Shown here piece by piece: positions 44,677-53,951 of a DNA stretch of 64,000 bases. Under the pieces are notes generated by a model that worked only from the letters and a program-made list of their open reading frames with translations, did no database searches and was not told where the DNA came from. The DNA lies in assembly GCA_050290265.1 (NCBI GenBank), contig JBNKHI010000002.1:62001-126000 (forward strand), given 5' to 3'. The stretch is from JBNKFV01 sp050290265 (GTDB lineage Bacteria > Pseudomonadota > Gammaproteobacteria > Pseudomonadales > Cellvibrionaceae). The translations under genes were made by a program, and so were the position numbers. Numbering within the stretch: the first letter of the stretch is position 1; the number at the start of each line of letters is the position of its first letter.

Positions 44677-45604
44677 GTGATGTCTCCTCCTGGCTCCGCC
44701 AAGGCTTATCATTACGCAGCCAGCCAAAGGGGCAACGTGAATGCCGGGTAGATAACCCTATATAATGTCGGTTTTACAGATAGAATCAGATTACACAATA
44801 CATATTGTAATATCAATATATCATTTGTAACTTGGAGTGCTTTCGCAAAGCCGATACCGCACTTTTAATCTGGAAGGATATAGCGTTTGACACTGTGCAG
44901 GTAGCCTCGACAGCCTGCGTGCTGCGCCTGCAAAGCACCGACAACAGGGCCCTAGAAGGGTCAACCTATGATGCCAGTAAACTTTCTTCTTAAGATCAAC
45001 GCTATTCGCCGTAAGGAGTCTACCTATGAGTCGATTGCTAATTTTCCTGTGCTTATTAGCGGTGAAATCATGAGGCTTCTCATGCCGGGAACCTGACAAC
45101 GACACCTTGCACTACGACCATTCTAGCCCTGGTAACAGAAGAAAAAGCCAGCTCAAAAATTGATAAGGGCGGCAATACCTGTCAGATATCACCTTCTAAT
45201 TCGCTCTAACGGGGGCCCATATAAATACCCCCCCCTGCAATCTTTCATACATCCAAAACAAATTACCTGTTTAACTTATGAAACCTGGCGAACAATAAAT
45301 TCAAATATTCCAACAAACAAGATTTGCGAAAAACAAAGAGAAGAGCGAATAAAATCCAATGAGTTTAGCAAGATAGCAATACGTAACACTGCAGCACTGA
45401 AAAACAAGCGCTATAAAAATCTACGTAGGATTATTAAAGAATGTGGTTACTCATACGAAGTGCTATTACCCGCAATACCGCCATTTGATTACATTTCAGC
45501 TGCCTGTAGTGCAGATGCAATCTGCCCGACGCTAGAAGAATTAAAGTGTAAAAAATGAATCGCCTTTACTTTTTCGCCGTTTGCTTCGTAATTTAGCGAA
45601 GATA
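44677..45604. other. AT-rich gene-poor region, possible gene remnants
   Basis: Over 900 bases without a supported gene, between the FAD oxidase and the AraC regulator. A plus-strand frame at 44968-45096 (42 codons, MMPVNFLLKINAIRRKEST...) has a fair RBS (gaaggg) but no known match. Inside it a 15-codon frame (MSRLLIFLCLLAVKS) follows a strong taaggag. At 45160-45558 a 132-codon frame contains no ATG at all, is rich in ATA and Lys/Asn, and ends CPTLEELKCKK; it reads like a decayed acquired gene. Confidence 0.35.
44795..44818. promoter_or_regulatory. operator-like palindromes upstream of the FAD oxidase
   Basis: ACAATAcaTATTGT (44795-44808) overlaps TATTGTAATATCAATA (44803-44818). The latter, read on the minus strand, differs by one base from the site at 61572-61587. 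Confidence 0.45.
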
Positions 45605-46546
45605 TTACACTTTCCCTGGCGAAAAACCCTTTATGCGCTTAAACGCTCGAGAAAACGCTGCTTCTGACTGATAGCCCAACTCTTCCGCTAACACAATTAG
45701 CGGCACACTGTTTTGTTTAAGTCGCTGATGCGCAAGGTTCATTCGCCACCCGGTCAGGTAGTTTTTGACACTAGCCCCAATCAGTTTTGAAAAGCGGGCC
45801 GAAAAGCCAGAACGCGACATACCGCATTCCTGCGCGAGCAAATCAACTGTCCAGCTTTTTTCCGGCTGATGGTGAATGGCGCGCAAGGCAATACCGATCT
45901 GCTTGTCGCGAAGCGCACCCAGCCAACCGGTTTGCGCTTGGGGTGACTGCTCAATCCAGTGGCGAATCAACTGAATAATTATGATGTCTGCCAAATTAGT
46001 AATAATGGTTTCACCACCGGGCTTTAATTGGCGTGCTTCGGCGGCAATAAATTGAAGTGTACTGCTGAGCCATGCCTGACCACTCTGTTCAAGTTGATCA
46101 AGAAGTAATAAGGGTGGCAACTCTTGTATTAACTGCTGTCCTGCAACCTGATCAAAGCCCATCACGCCGCAGGTAAGTTCCGTACTCTCACCTTCTCCAT
46201 CAATATTCAGGACTTCATAGCGCTCGCTAACTTGTTGAATTCCGGCCTCAAACAGTGGAATCGGGGAGAGTTCTGGATCACTACTAATAGTGTGCCCTTG
46301 CCCCTGCGTAACCAGTACCAGGGCACCTTGCTGCAACAGCTTTGGTGCATCGTTTGGTAATTGGAGCCAACACTGTCCGGCAGTGATGATATGAAACATC
46401 ATTTTGCCGGGAAGCAACGGCATTTCCAGCGACCAATTACCACTCAGCTCTGAGCGACAGTAAAGACTGCCGTTCAGCCTCAGCTGATGCAGCGTTTCGC
46501 CCAGAGGATCATTGGCTGTAGGGAACCGTGGTGACGCAGTGTGCAT
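45605..46546 (-). CDS. AraC family transcriptional regulator
   Basis: A 313-aa regulator with an N-terminal cupin-type AraC_binding region (LYCRSELSGNWSLEMPLLPG, FHIITAGQCWLQLPNDAP) and two C-terminal helix-turn-helix units (AQECGMSRSGFSARFSKLIG and AEELGYQSEAAFSRAFKRI). The start MHTASPRF follows gaggaagagg at 5-base spacing, so I prefer it to the ATG six codons upstream. It is divergent from the NmrA-like reductase gene, the usual target layout for this Cupin_6 AraC subgroup. The inducer is not known. Confidence 0.92.
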   Translation of the reverse strand: MHTASPRFPTANDPLGETLHQLRLNGSLYCRSELSGNWSLEMPLLPGKMMFHIITAGQCWLQLPNDAPKLLQQGALVLVTQGQGHTISSDPELSPIPLFEAGIQQVSERYEVLNIDGEGESTELTCGVMGFDQVAGQQLIQELPPLLLLDQLEQSGQAWLSSTLQFIAAEARQLKPGGETIITNLADIIIIQLIRHWIEQSPQAQTGWLGALRDKQIGIALRAIHHQPEKSWTVDLLAQECGMSRSGFSARFSKLIGASVKNYLTGWRMNLAHQRLKQNSVPLIVLAEELGYQSEAAFSRAFKRIKGFSPGKV

Positions 46547-46714
46547 AGCGGCCTCTTCCTCCATATCGAAGGCTCACAGAACCAAAAATAGATGAATAAT
46601 CAATTTATTTGGATTTTTAAGCATTAAAGATCCAGCTTCTTTCAATAATACTGGTCGTGCTGATCAAAACGCAAGCAACACTGCAAACAACACAAATCTC
46701 AAAGGAGTAGCATA

Positions 46715-47578
46715 ATGAACTCAGACACGACCCTCATTGTTGGTAAGCATGGAAAAACCGGACGCAGGGTGAACAACCTGCTGCAACGCGCGGGGTATAA
46801 AACACGCGCAGTATCACGATCTACTACACCCAGCTTTGACTGGCAGAACCCTAATAGCTGGGCCACTGCGATGCAAGGTTGTCAGTCAGCCTACGTTTGC
46901 TTTCAGCCAGACTTGGCTATTCCCGACGCCAAGCAGGCTATTGCGGAGTTTATTCGTCAAGCGAAAGTCACTGGCATTAGCCATATCGTTCTATTATCAG
47001 GGCGCGGTGAAGCAGGTGCCCAACACGCGGAACAGCAGCTGATAAATAGCGGACTGAACTGGAATGTGGTACGCGCCAGCTGGTTTGCACAGAACTTTAG
47101 CGAGGGATTTTTGATTGAAAGTATTTTGAATGGCCAGCTCGCATTACCCGCCGGCCATATTCGCGAACCTTTTGTCGATGCGGATGATATCGCCGAAGTA
47201 GCATTTACCTGCCTGACCAAACCGGATTTTACCAATCAGCTATTTGAAGTTACCGGTCCGGAGCTGCTCACCTTTAAAGATTGTGTCGAGATTATTGCAG
47301 ACCTCACTCAACATCCGATCAAATTTATGCCAATTTCTGCCGAACAATTTTTGCAAGCACTGAGAGAGGACAATATGCCAAACGATGTCTTGTGGCTGAT
47401 GAATGAATTGTTCACGGTGGTAATGGATGGACGCAACAGCCAAATAGCTAATGGGGTTGAAAAAGCGCTTGGACGCTTACCAACCTCTTTTCGTGACTAC
47501 GTAATAAAAACAGTTAAAACTGGCGCGTGGAATTTTCAGAAAGCAGCACATGGACTTACAGAGAGCACTGCGCCCTGA
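46715..47578 (+). CDS. NmrA-like NAD(P)-binding protein
   Basis: A 287-aa Rossmann-fold protein of the atypical short-chain dehydrogenase/NmrA group: LIVGKHGKTGRRV (glycine-rich loop, GxxGxxG variant), AVSRSTTPSFDW as the NADP-discriminating stretch, HIVLLSGRGEAG, and VVRASWFAQNFSEG. Such proteins act as NAD(P)H-dependent reductases of quinones or as redox sensors. It is divergent from the AraC regulator with 168 bases between and is probably controlled by it. SD aaaggag is strong. The first 15 residues are normal for the family. Confidence 0.88.
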   Translation: MNSDTTLIVGKHGKTGRRVNNLLQRAGYKTRAVSRSTTPSFDWQNPNSWATAMQGCQSAYVCFQPDLAIPDAKQAIAEFIRQAKVTGISHIVLLSGRGEAGAQHAEQQLINSGLNWNVVRASWFAQNFSEGFLIESILNGQLALPAGHIREPFVDADDIAEVAFTCLTKPDFTNQLFEVTGPELLTFKDCVEIIADLTQHPIKFMPISAEQFLQALREDNMPNDVLWLMNELFTVVMDGRNSQIANGVEKALGRLPTSFRDYVIKTVKTGAWNFQKAAHGLTESTAP

Positions 47579-47834
47579 CACACAAGGTTATGAGTAGTCG
47601 TTATCAGAGCCAGTCATCTATATCAATTAGATGACTGGTATACGTTATTATTACAGTATTTTCACTTCTCGTTATTTCTGCTACTGCGAGGAAACTAAAC
47701 AACTAAGCTTACCTAACCGCTAAGTAAGGGGGGCTTGCCCAATATGAAAACTCAGTCAACAATAAGCCAAATTCCACATTAGTTAAACACACAGTAAAAA
47801 CAACAAATTATTAGTCACGTAATAAAGGCACCTC

Positions 47835-48275
47835 ATGATTGAGCCCGTATCACCCAGTAACCTGCATGAAGTATTGCCACTCATTCGAGCGTATCAGGAG
47901 TTTTATAACGTTGCCGACATTTCAGATACTAGAAATGCAGAGTTCTTTGCACAATTTGGCGAGTCAAACCCTTCTGGATGCCAGTTTATGTATCGAGAGG
48001 CAGGACAAGTCATCGGCTTTGCGACGGTTTATTTTTCCTTTACATCAACCATTGCTGCAAAAGTCGCAATCCTCAATGACCTATATACACGGCCAAATAG
48101 TCGCGGCAAGGGCGTAGGTCGGCAGCTAATCGAACATTGCCGAGCTTACGCTGCTAAAAATGGTGCATCCCGGTTACAGTGGGTTACGGCACCGGACAAC
48201 AAGCAGGCTCAGAGGCTCTATGATTCATTGGACACGAATCAATTGACCTGGCGCTTCTATACTTACAACGTTTAG
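47835..48275 (+). CDS. GNAT family N-acetyltransferase
   Basis: A 146-aa protein with the GNAT acetyl-CoA motif A in NDLYTRPNSRGKGVGRQLIEH (about residues 84-104), followed by GASRLQWVTAPDNKQAQRLYDSL. It transfers an acetyl group to an unknown small molecule or protein. The 256 bases before it contain no other gene; the RBS is weak (aaaggcacctc). No link with its neighbours is evident. Confidence 0.88.
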   Translation: MIEPVSPSNLHEVLPLIRAYQEFYNVADISDTRNAEFFAQFGESNPSGCQFMYREAGQVIGFATVYFSFTSTIAAKVAILNDLYTRPNSRGKGVGRQLIEHCRAYAAKNGASRLQWVTAPDNKQAQRLYDSLDTNQLTWRFYTYNV

Positions 48276-48354
48276 CTAACAGTATTAAGACGGTATTAGA
48301 AAACTTAAAGGCTCAAAGTAAGTCAAATTTCAAAGACACAAAGGTTCAAACAAC

Positions 48355-48867
48355 GTGAGCAAAAACATTTTCACTACACTCATGTCTATGGATGAGGCTA
48401 CCTGGGAGCGTCATGCTAGCCCGCTTAGCGTGTGGACACGAGTTATGACTGGAATTCCTGTAATCGTGGCCGCGATGTGGAGTATAAAGTCTATCGGTTG
48501 GTGGAGTTTGCTTTCTATTGCCATAGCGGCGTTTTGGATGTGGCTAAACCCAAGGCTGTTTTCAGCGCCGAAAAATACCCATAACTGGGCATCAAAAGTG
48601 ACTTTTGGTGAACGAGTCTGGATTAATCGTGCAGTATGCCCAATACCCGACCATCATAAGCAATGGGCCATGTTTCTTAGTCTTGTGGCAGGCATTGGCT
48701 TTTTAGTGGCCGTTACAGGGGCTTATTATCATGCGATATTACCGACCACTGCCGGCGGGCTTATCTCGTGGTTTGGCAAAATGTGGTTTTGCGATCGTAT
48801 GGTATGGCTTTATGAAGATATGCGCTTGGTCAACGACGAATACAATCATTGGATGAAAAATAATTAG
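48355..48867 (+). CDS. DUF6653 family membrane protein
   Basis: A 170-aa protein with about four membrane helices. The start region DEATWERHASPLSVWTRVMT, then NPRLFSAPKNTHNWASKVTF and GERVWINRA follow the pattern of the DUF6653 family, whose function is unknown. The start is GTG, there being no ATG nearby that keeps the conserved N-terminus. It follows the GNAT gene by 79 bases in the same direction. Confidence 0.78.
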   Translation: MSKNIFTTLMSMDEATWERHASPLSVWTRVMTGIPVIVAAMWSIKSIGWWSLLSIAIAAFWMWLNPRLFSAPKNTHNWASKVTFGERVWINRAVCPIPDHHKQWAMFLSLVAGIGFLVAVTGAYYHAILPTTAGGLISWFGKMWFCDRMVWLYEDMRLVNDEYNHWMKNN

Positions 48868-49065
48868 CACTGAATATTTTTTCCTGCAAAATTTTGAAAA
48901 ATATTTTCAGCCCTTTCTACAGTAGCGTCCTAAAAGATCATCATCTATTTTCAACCTTCACTCACTAACCCATTGCACCGGAATCTCTCAATACTACTCT
49001 CTCTGGGTATATGAAATATATTTTTTCTTACTACTATGAGAAGAATTGATAAAAAGGAGGTATCG

Positions 49066-49539
49066 ATGAGCGAACAGATAGCTATAACAGAAGCAACCTA
49101 TAAGGATTCAGACCTGATAGCACAGCTGGTTTACGATCTCCTTATCGAACTTTTTGAAGATCAGGCACATTCTTTCGAACTGGAAAAATTACAGAAGGCA
49201 GCGGTTCAACTCATCAATGAGGCGTCGTCAGTCTGGTCTTTCATTGCCAAATATAATGATGAAATTGCTGGCTACATCAATATAAATCAATGCTCTGCCA
49301 TCTATGCGGGTGGTCATTTTGGTGAAATCACGGAGTTGTATGTGGTACCCAAGTATAGATCCAAAGACATTGGAGCTCACTTAATACAACATGCTAAAGA
49401 TTTTTCTCAGGAAAAAGGTTGGAAGGTTATTGAAGTAGGTGCACCCGATGTGCCGAGATGCCAAAGAACGGTTAATTTTTATCTTCGCAACGGATTTAGA
49501 GAAGTCGGCCCCAGATTAGAGACAATCATAAAACCATAG
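49066..49539 (+). CDS. GNAT family N-acetyltransferase
   Basis: A 157-aa acetyltransferase with motif A in ITELYVVPKYRSKDIGAHLI and the C-terminal VNFYLRNGFREVGPRLE. The ATG is preceded by a textbook aaaggaggt, which decides the start against the frame opening ten codons earlier. Substrate unknown. It lacks similarity to the other GNAT gene at 47835 beyond the fold. Confidence 0.88.
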   Translation: MSEQIAITEATYKDSDLIAQLVYDLLIELFEDQAHSFELEKLQKAAVQLINEASSVWSFIAKYNDEIAGYININQCSAIYAGGHFGEITELYVVPKYRSKDIGAHLIQHAKDFSQEKGWKVIEVGAPDVPRCQRTVNFYLRNGFREVGPRLETIIKP

Positions 49540-49692
49540 ACCCTTTTAAGCTCTATTTTAAAAAATTTAGCCGCCTTTGTGAGGTTTAGAACGTTTAACA
49601 TACCCAAAACCAGTAATGCAGAATGGAAAGCGCTCTCCATTCCGCATCACTCGAAAACTAAAGTCTTTAATGACTGAAAAGTGCAGTTTGAG

Positions 49693-49995
49693 TTACAAGA
49701 ACGTCATGACAAACCCGGTCACCATCAAACCTAAAGCGACTGGCGCTGAATAAACAATTTTCAACCAGCGCTGTTTCGGAATAAAACCGATGCCGTAAAC
49801 AAAGCCAATACACATACCTGCCATGCATACCATAGCGGCATTATGGTTCATCGTAGTCGTTGTACTACCAAAGGTGTGTGGCCAGGCAGTAATGAGAATC
49901 ATCACTGCCAAAGACAAGCAAAAAACGAATATCCTCAGGGCACCCAAAGGATTCGTGACTGGCGCCATGGCACTCACCTCGGGCTTACTATTCAT
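49693..49995 (-). CDS. ybgE: cyd operon protein YbgE
   Basis: A 100-aa protein with three membrane helices. The GMCIGFVYGIGFIPKQRW segment and C-terminal IVYSAPVALGLMVTGFVMTF match YbgE, the last gene of enterobacterial cyd operons, whose role is not defined. The ATG at 49995 overlaps the cydX stop by 8 bases, which implies coupled translation; the frame is open two codons further from a TTG. Confidence 0.88.
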   Translation of the reverse strand: MNSKPEVSAMAPVTNPLGALRIFVFCLSLAVMILITAWPHTFGSTTTTMNHNAAMVCMAGMCIGFVYGIGFIPKQRWLKIVYSAPVALGLMVTGFVMTFL

Positions 49996-50089
49996 CGTCA
50001 AAGTCCATACTGTTTTCTAGCCACATTACATTGATGATCCCAAATGAACAGGCCAACAAAACACCTAAAATCCAAGTAAAGTACCACAT
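49988..50089 (-). CDS. cydX: cytochrome bd small subunit CydX
   Basis: A 33-codon gene, easily missed. The product opens MWYFTWILGVLLACSFGIIN and ends in an acidic tail (SMDFDDE). The N-terminal half is nearly identical to E. coli CydX (MWYFAWILGTLLACSFGVI). CydX is a single-helix subunit that stabilises the CydAB heme centres. It starts 10 bases after cydB and overlaps ybgE by 8 bases, all in one operon. Confidence 0.95.
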   Translation of the reverse strand: MWYFTWILGVLLACSFGIINVMWLENSMDFDDE

Positions 50090-50099
50090 AACAAATTCC

Positions 50100-51233
50100 T
50101 CAGTAGAGTTGATGACTATCAGCAGCAACTGCTTCTTCTGTCATACGGCCGCGCATGACCCAGTAACCCCAAGCGGTGTAGAGCAAGATCAGCGGCACAA
50201 AAATACAGGCCACAGCAAACATAATCAGGAGCGTAGTTTCGCTGGATGTTGAATCCCAAACAGTCAGCGATGCATTCAGCTGCGTGCTGCTTGGCATCAA
50301 GAAAGGAAACAATGAAAACCCGGTCGTAAAGATAATGCCAATGATTGTTGTACTGGACGCTACAAACGCTAGACCCGCATGCCCTTTCTTACTCAATGCG
50401 GCTACGGCTAGCGGACTAACCAGCCCCACTAATGGCGCAATCATCATGAGTGGAAATACTGAGTAGTTACTCATCCAGCCACCGGCGACTAACTCAACGG
50501 TTTTATTTAATGGATTAGATGCGGCGTTATGATCAATAACACTGGTAATGTGATACCCATCCAATTGTGCTACCCAAATACCAGCCAGACCGAACAGTAC
50601 GGGTGTAGCAATACCCAAAATAAAGGCAACATTAACAGCGCGCTCACGAATGAAGCCACTGGTTTTCATTTGCAACCAGACTGCGCCATGCATTAGCAAC
50701 ATACTCACACTGACCAAGCCAGCGAGCAATGCGAATGGGCGCAGCAAGCCAAATAGACCACCGTCGTAACTAGGCCGCAACATCACGTCATAATTGAGGG
50801 GAACGCCTAAAAATAAGTTGCCTAGCGCCACACCAAAAATCAGCGATGGCACAATACCACTGACAAACAACGCCCAGTCCCAAGCATTTCGCCACTTAGG
50901 GCTTTCCAGTTTACTGCGATAGTCAAAACCAACTGGGCGCATCCATAATGCAGCCAAGGTAATCAGTAACGCAAAGTAGAAACCGGAAAACGATGCAGCA
51001 TAAATAAGTGGGAACGCCGCAAAAAGTGCGCCACCGGCAGTGATGAACCACACCTGATTACCATCCCAGTGCGGACCAATAGTATTGATCATTACCCGGC
51101 GTTCGCTATCGGTGTGACCTATGATACGCAACAAGGCACCCACACCTAAATCAAAACCGTCGGTGATGGCAAACCCTACCAGCAACACGCCAATTAATAG
51201 CCACCAAATAATACGTAGTAGTTCGTAGTCCAT
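50100..51233 (-). CDS. cydB: cytochrome bd ubiquinol oxidase subunit II
   Basis: A 377-aa membrane protein with about eight helices, opening MDYELLRIIWWLLIGVLLVGF and carrying GFDLGVGALLRIIGHTDSERR and IGPHWDGNQVWFITAGGALFAA, the standard CydB signatures. With CydA it forms the quinol oxidase that reduces O2 to water at low oxygen. Its ATG overlaps the cydA stop by one base (TAATG). The subunit binds no heme itself but shapes the oxygen channel. Confidence 0.98.
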   Translation of the reverse strand: MDYELLRIIWWLLIGVLLVGFAITDGFDLGVGALLRIIGHTDSERRVMINTIGPHWDGNQVWFITAGGALFAAFPLIYAASFSGFYFALLITLAALWMRPVGFDYRSKLESPKWRNAWDWALFVSGIVPSLIFGVALGNLFLGVPLNYDVMLRPSYDGGLFGLLRPFALLAGLVSVSMLLMHGAVWLQMKTSGFIRERAVNVAFILGIATPVLFGLAGIWVAQLDGYHITSVIDHNAASNPLNKTVELVAGGWMSNYSVFPLMMIAPLVGLVSPLAVAALSKKGHAGLAFVASSTTIIGIIFTTGFSLFPFLMPSSTQLNASLTVWDSTSSETTLLIMFAVACIFVPLILLYTAWGYWVMRGRMTEEAVAADSHQLY

Positions 51234-52798
51234 TAGACATGCCCCTCTGTTAACGGTTGCTCAAGATCATATCTACCAGTGTGTAATGAACTTGGGCCCT
51301 GTTTGGAGAATCGAGTCATAAGGTACAACTCGATCACTAACAAAATGGTATAGAACGCAATAATACCTATCATTGATGTCCAGACCTGACCAGCGGTAAG
51401 CGTGGAAGCGGCTAAACGGGTTGGTAATATTTCTGCAATAGACCAAGGCTGGCGACCGTACTCAGCCACAAACCAACCAGTTTCGCAGGCAATCCAAGGC
51501 AACGGTAAAGACCAGACAGCGACCCGTAAAAACCAGCGCGGCTTGTCAATAGCGTGTTTGGTGCTCAGCCAAAAGGCATAGGCAAACACAAACAACATTA
51601 AAAACCCGCACCCAACCATGACACGGAACGACCAAAAAATTGGCGAAACTTTTGGTATGGTGTCGTTTGTCGCCAGATCTATTTGCGCATCAGTTGCGTC
51701 AACAACATTGTCGGTGTAGCGCTTCAATAATAGACCGTAACCCAAGTCTTTTTTGACTTTGTCGAATGCTGCACGCAATTCAGGAGTGTCGTTACCGGCT
51801 TTTAGCTGTGCCAGATAACCATAGGCTTGCATACCATTGATAATCCGAGCGCGGGCATGTTCACGCAGATCATTAATGCCATGAACCGGTTCCGAAATAG
51901 AGCGTGTAGCAATGATACCTAAAGCATAAGGAATCTTGATTGCACCCGTTGTTTCGTGGGTTTCCTGATTGGGGAAGCCAATAAGCGTAAAATCCGCTGG
52001 TGGCACCTGTGTTTCCCACTCGGCCTCAATAGCCGCCAGTTTCATTTTTTGTACATCACCAATTTCATAACCACTTTCATCACCCAGAATGATTACGGAA
52101 ATCACCGATGCCAAGCCAAACGCTGAAGCTATGGCAAATGAGCGTTTTGCAAATGGAACATCCTGCTTTTTCAGCAGATAGTATGCGGACAACGCCAACA
52201 CAAACATGGAGCCGGTGACGTACCCTGCAGAAACAGTATGGACAAATTTCACCTGTGCCACCGGATTGAAAATCACCTCTGCAAAGTTAGTGACTTCCAT
52301 GCGCATGGTTTCATAATTAAATTCTGCACCGACTGGATTTTGCATCCAACCGTTGGCAATTAAGATCCATAACGCCGACAAGTTACTACCAATAGCAACC
52401 AACCAGGTAACTGCCAAATGCTGGACGCGCGTTAACCTGTCCCAACCAAAAAAGAACAGACCGACAAATGTTGATTCCAGAAAGAAAGCCATTAGACCTT
52501 CGATGGCTAATGGCGCCCCAAAAATATCGCCCACGTAATGAGAGTAATATGACCAGTTGGTTCCAAACTGGAATTCCATGGTCAACCCTGTGGTAACCCC
52601 TAAGGCAAAGTTAATACCAAAGAGCTTTCCCCAAAACTGGACCATATCCTTATAAACTTGCTTGCCGGTCATGACATAAACCGACTCCATAATGGCGAGG
52701 ATAAAACTTAATCCCAGCGTTAACGGGACAAATATAAAGTGGTACATCGCAGTTAATGCAAACTGCAGCCGCGATAAATCCACCACGTAATCATTCAT
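51233..52798 (-). CDS. cydA: cytochrome bd ubiquinol oxidase subunit I
   Basis: A 521-aa subunit with nine-helix topology. The heme-ligand His is in TAMYHFIFVPLTLGLSF (about residue 19), and EYGRQPWSIAEILPT is the GRQPW quinol/heme motif. The Q-loop between about residues 250 and 380 is long, as in E. coli (522 aa), so this is the long-Q-loop bd-I type. It oxidises ubiquinol at the periplasmic face and conserves proton-motive force. It overlaps cydP upstream by 8 bases. A perfect FNR box about 270 bases upstream, before cydP, fits induction at low oxygen. Confidence 0.98.
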   Translation of the reverse strand: MNDYVVDLSRLQFALTAMYHFIFVPLTLGLSFILAIMESVYVMTGKQVYKDMVQFWGKLFGINFALGVTTGLTMEFQFGTNWSYYSHYVGDIFGAPLAIEGLMAFFLESTFVGLFFFGWDRLTRVQHLAVTWLVAIGSNLSALWILIANGWMQNPVGAEFNYETMRMEVTNFAEVIFNPVAQVKFVHTVSAGYVTGSMFVLALSAYYLLKKQDVPFAKRSFAIASAFGLASVISVIILGDESGYEIGDVQKMKLAAIEAEWETQVPPADFTLIGFPNQETHETTGAIKIPYALGIIATRSISEPVHGINDLREHARARIINGMQAYGYLAQLKAGNDTPELRAAFDKVKKDLGYGLLLKRYTDNVVDATDAQIDLATNDTIPKVSPIFWSFRVMVGCGFLMLFVFAYAFWLSTKHAIDKPRWFLRVAVWSLPLPWIACETGWFVAEYGRQPWSIAEILPTRLAASTLTAGQVWTSMIGIIAFYTILLVIELYLMTRFSKQGPSSLHTGRYDLEQPLTEGHV

Positions 52799-52997
52799 GG
52801 CTAATATCCCTTGAGGTTAATGGCAAAATTTGTGAATCGATATTGAGAACATCTTTGGGTTTTAACGGCTTAAACGCGACCTGCCACAAAACCATCAGTA
52901 ACGCCATTTTTATAATGAGGACTACAGTGACCTCGAAAACCAGAGGTTTTCGAAAAATGGACTGCTGGGGTAGTTTGTTACGCCATTGCTTAAACAC
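52791..52997 (-). CDS. cydP: putative cytochrome bd small subunit CydP
   Basis: A 68-aa protein with one membrane helix (FEVTVVLIIKMALLMVLWQV, about residues 22-41) and a basic N-terminus. Its size, its single helix with a lysine inside and its place directly before cydA (8-base overlap) match the CydP family found with bd oxidases of proteobacteria. It starts with GTG; no ATG is available upstream of the helix. It is the first gene of the operon behind the FNR box. Confidence 0.78.
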   Translation of the reverse strand: MFKQWRNKLPQQSIFRKPLVFEVTVVLIIKMALLMVLWQVAFKPLKPKDVLNIDSQILPLTSRDISHE

Positions 52998-53063
52998 GTT
53001 AAATCCAAATAAGCTAGGTTGGGAAGAGCAGTGTTATTGTCTAGGGGAATGGGGCATAGTTTG

Positions 53064-53077
53064 TTGATACATATCAA
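53064..53077. promoter_or_regulatory. FNR/ANR box between cydP and the DUF4188 gene
   Basis: TTGATacatATCAA is a perfect match to the FNR/ANR consensus (TTGAT, 4 bases, ATCAA). It lies 67 bases upstream of the cydP start and 116 bases upstream of the divergent DUF4188 gene. Oxygen-responsive control of cyd genes through such a site is established in related bacteria. Confidence 0.88.
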
Positions 53078-53192
53078 CCTATTTTATTCTAGCATAGCAA
53101 TAAATGGTTTTATCGAATTGACTTTAGATCATGCACTCCAAAGGTGCAACCACGGCAATAAATTTATTGCAGATAAATAAGGAAACCAAATT

Positions 53193-53681
53193 GTGACCAA
53201 AATATTTCAGCAGCGAATGACCGCAGATATGGAAGGCGAATTTGTTGTGTTCATTATCGGTATGCGCGTCAACAAGTTTTGGAAAGTTCACAAATGGCTG
53301 CCGGTTGCCCAAGCAATGAACAAAATGTTGCAGGAACTCTATGCAAATCCTGAATTGGGACTGTTGAGTCACGAATCATGGTTTGGTCGCACCACCATTA
53401 TGGTTCAGTATTGGCAGTCATTTGCGCAGCTTGAAGCTTATTCCAAAAATAAGACTGCGGCACACCTCCCAGCCTGGGCAGCGTTTAACAAGCACGTGGG
53501 TAGCAACGGTGACGTAGGGATATGGCATGAAACCTATCTGTCACAAAAGGGGAAATACGAGTCTATTTACCACAACATGCCCCAATTTGGGCTTGGAAAA
53601 GTAGGTGCACATATTCCAATTACGCACCAAACTACATCTGCCCGCGACAGGGTAGGCAACCATAGCGACAAACAAAAATAA
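53193..53681 (+). CDS. DUF4188 family protein
   Basis: A 162-aa protein with the family pattern EFVVFIIGMRVNKFWKVHKW and VQYWQSFAQLEAYSKN, followed by HLPAWAAFNKHVGSNGDVGIWHETY. DUF4188 has a ferredoxin-like, ABM monooxygenase-type fold and includes proteins near aldoxime dehydratases and heme enzymes; function unknown. The start is GTG after aaggaaacc. It is divergent from the cyd operon and shares the FNR box, so it may also respond to oxygen. Confidence 0.82.
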   Translation: MTKIFQQRMTADMEGEFVVFIIGMRVNKFWKVHKWLPVAQAMNKMLQELYANPELGLLSHESWFGRTTIMVQYWQSFAQLEAYSKNKTAAHLPAWAAFNKHVGSNGDVGIWHETYLSQKGKYESIYHNMPQFGLGKVGAHIPITHQTTSARDRVGNHSDKQK

Positions 53682-53717
53682 TAACGATAGCCCTGGTCCA
53701 AATGTGCGAGCGCCGAT

Positions 53718-53951
53718 TCAGTCATCACGCTTAGGCTTGGTCAAGCCGGTAAAACGCGACAGAATTGACTGAAACTCCTGCTCACTAATATCAACCAGCT
53801 CCAACACTCGCCCATACAACATAATAGTGGGTACATTTCTACCACCTAGCTCAGCTTGTGTTTTATTCAGGCAATAGAGAATAGCGCGCTCTTTACGGTT
53901 GAGCCCGTCACGCACATCTGGCAAATTTTCAAAGTCATCAAGTAACGTCAT
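53718..53951 (-). CDS. conserved hypothetical small protein
   Basis: A 77-aa protein, MTLLDDFENLPDVRDGLNRK onward, which looks helical, with a winged-helix-like stretch (NRKERAILYCLNKTQAELGG). I recognise no family. It is convergent with the DUF4188 gene (36 bases between) and has a fair codon pattern, with charged and hydrophobic residues spaced as in a real protein. RBS is weak. It could be a small DNA-binding or adaptor protein; nothing in the sequence proves this. Confidence 0.6.
   Translation of the reverse strand: MTLLDDFENLPDVRDGLNRKERAILYCLNKTQAELGGRNVPTIMLYGRVLELVDISEQEFQSILSRFTGLTKPKRDD

Noticed and set aside
45160..45558. 132-codon plus frame considered as a hypothetical gene
   Set aside because: No ATG in the whole frame, start would be TTG without RBS; reported only as a possible remnant.
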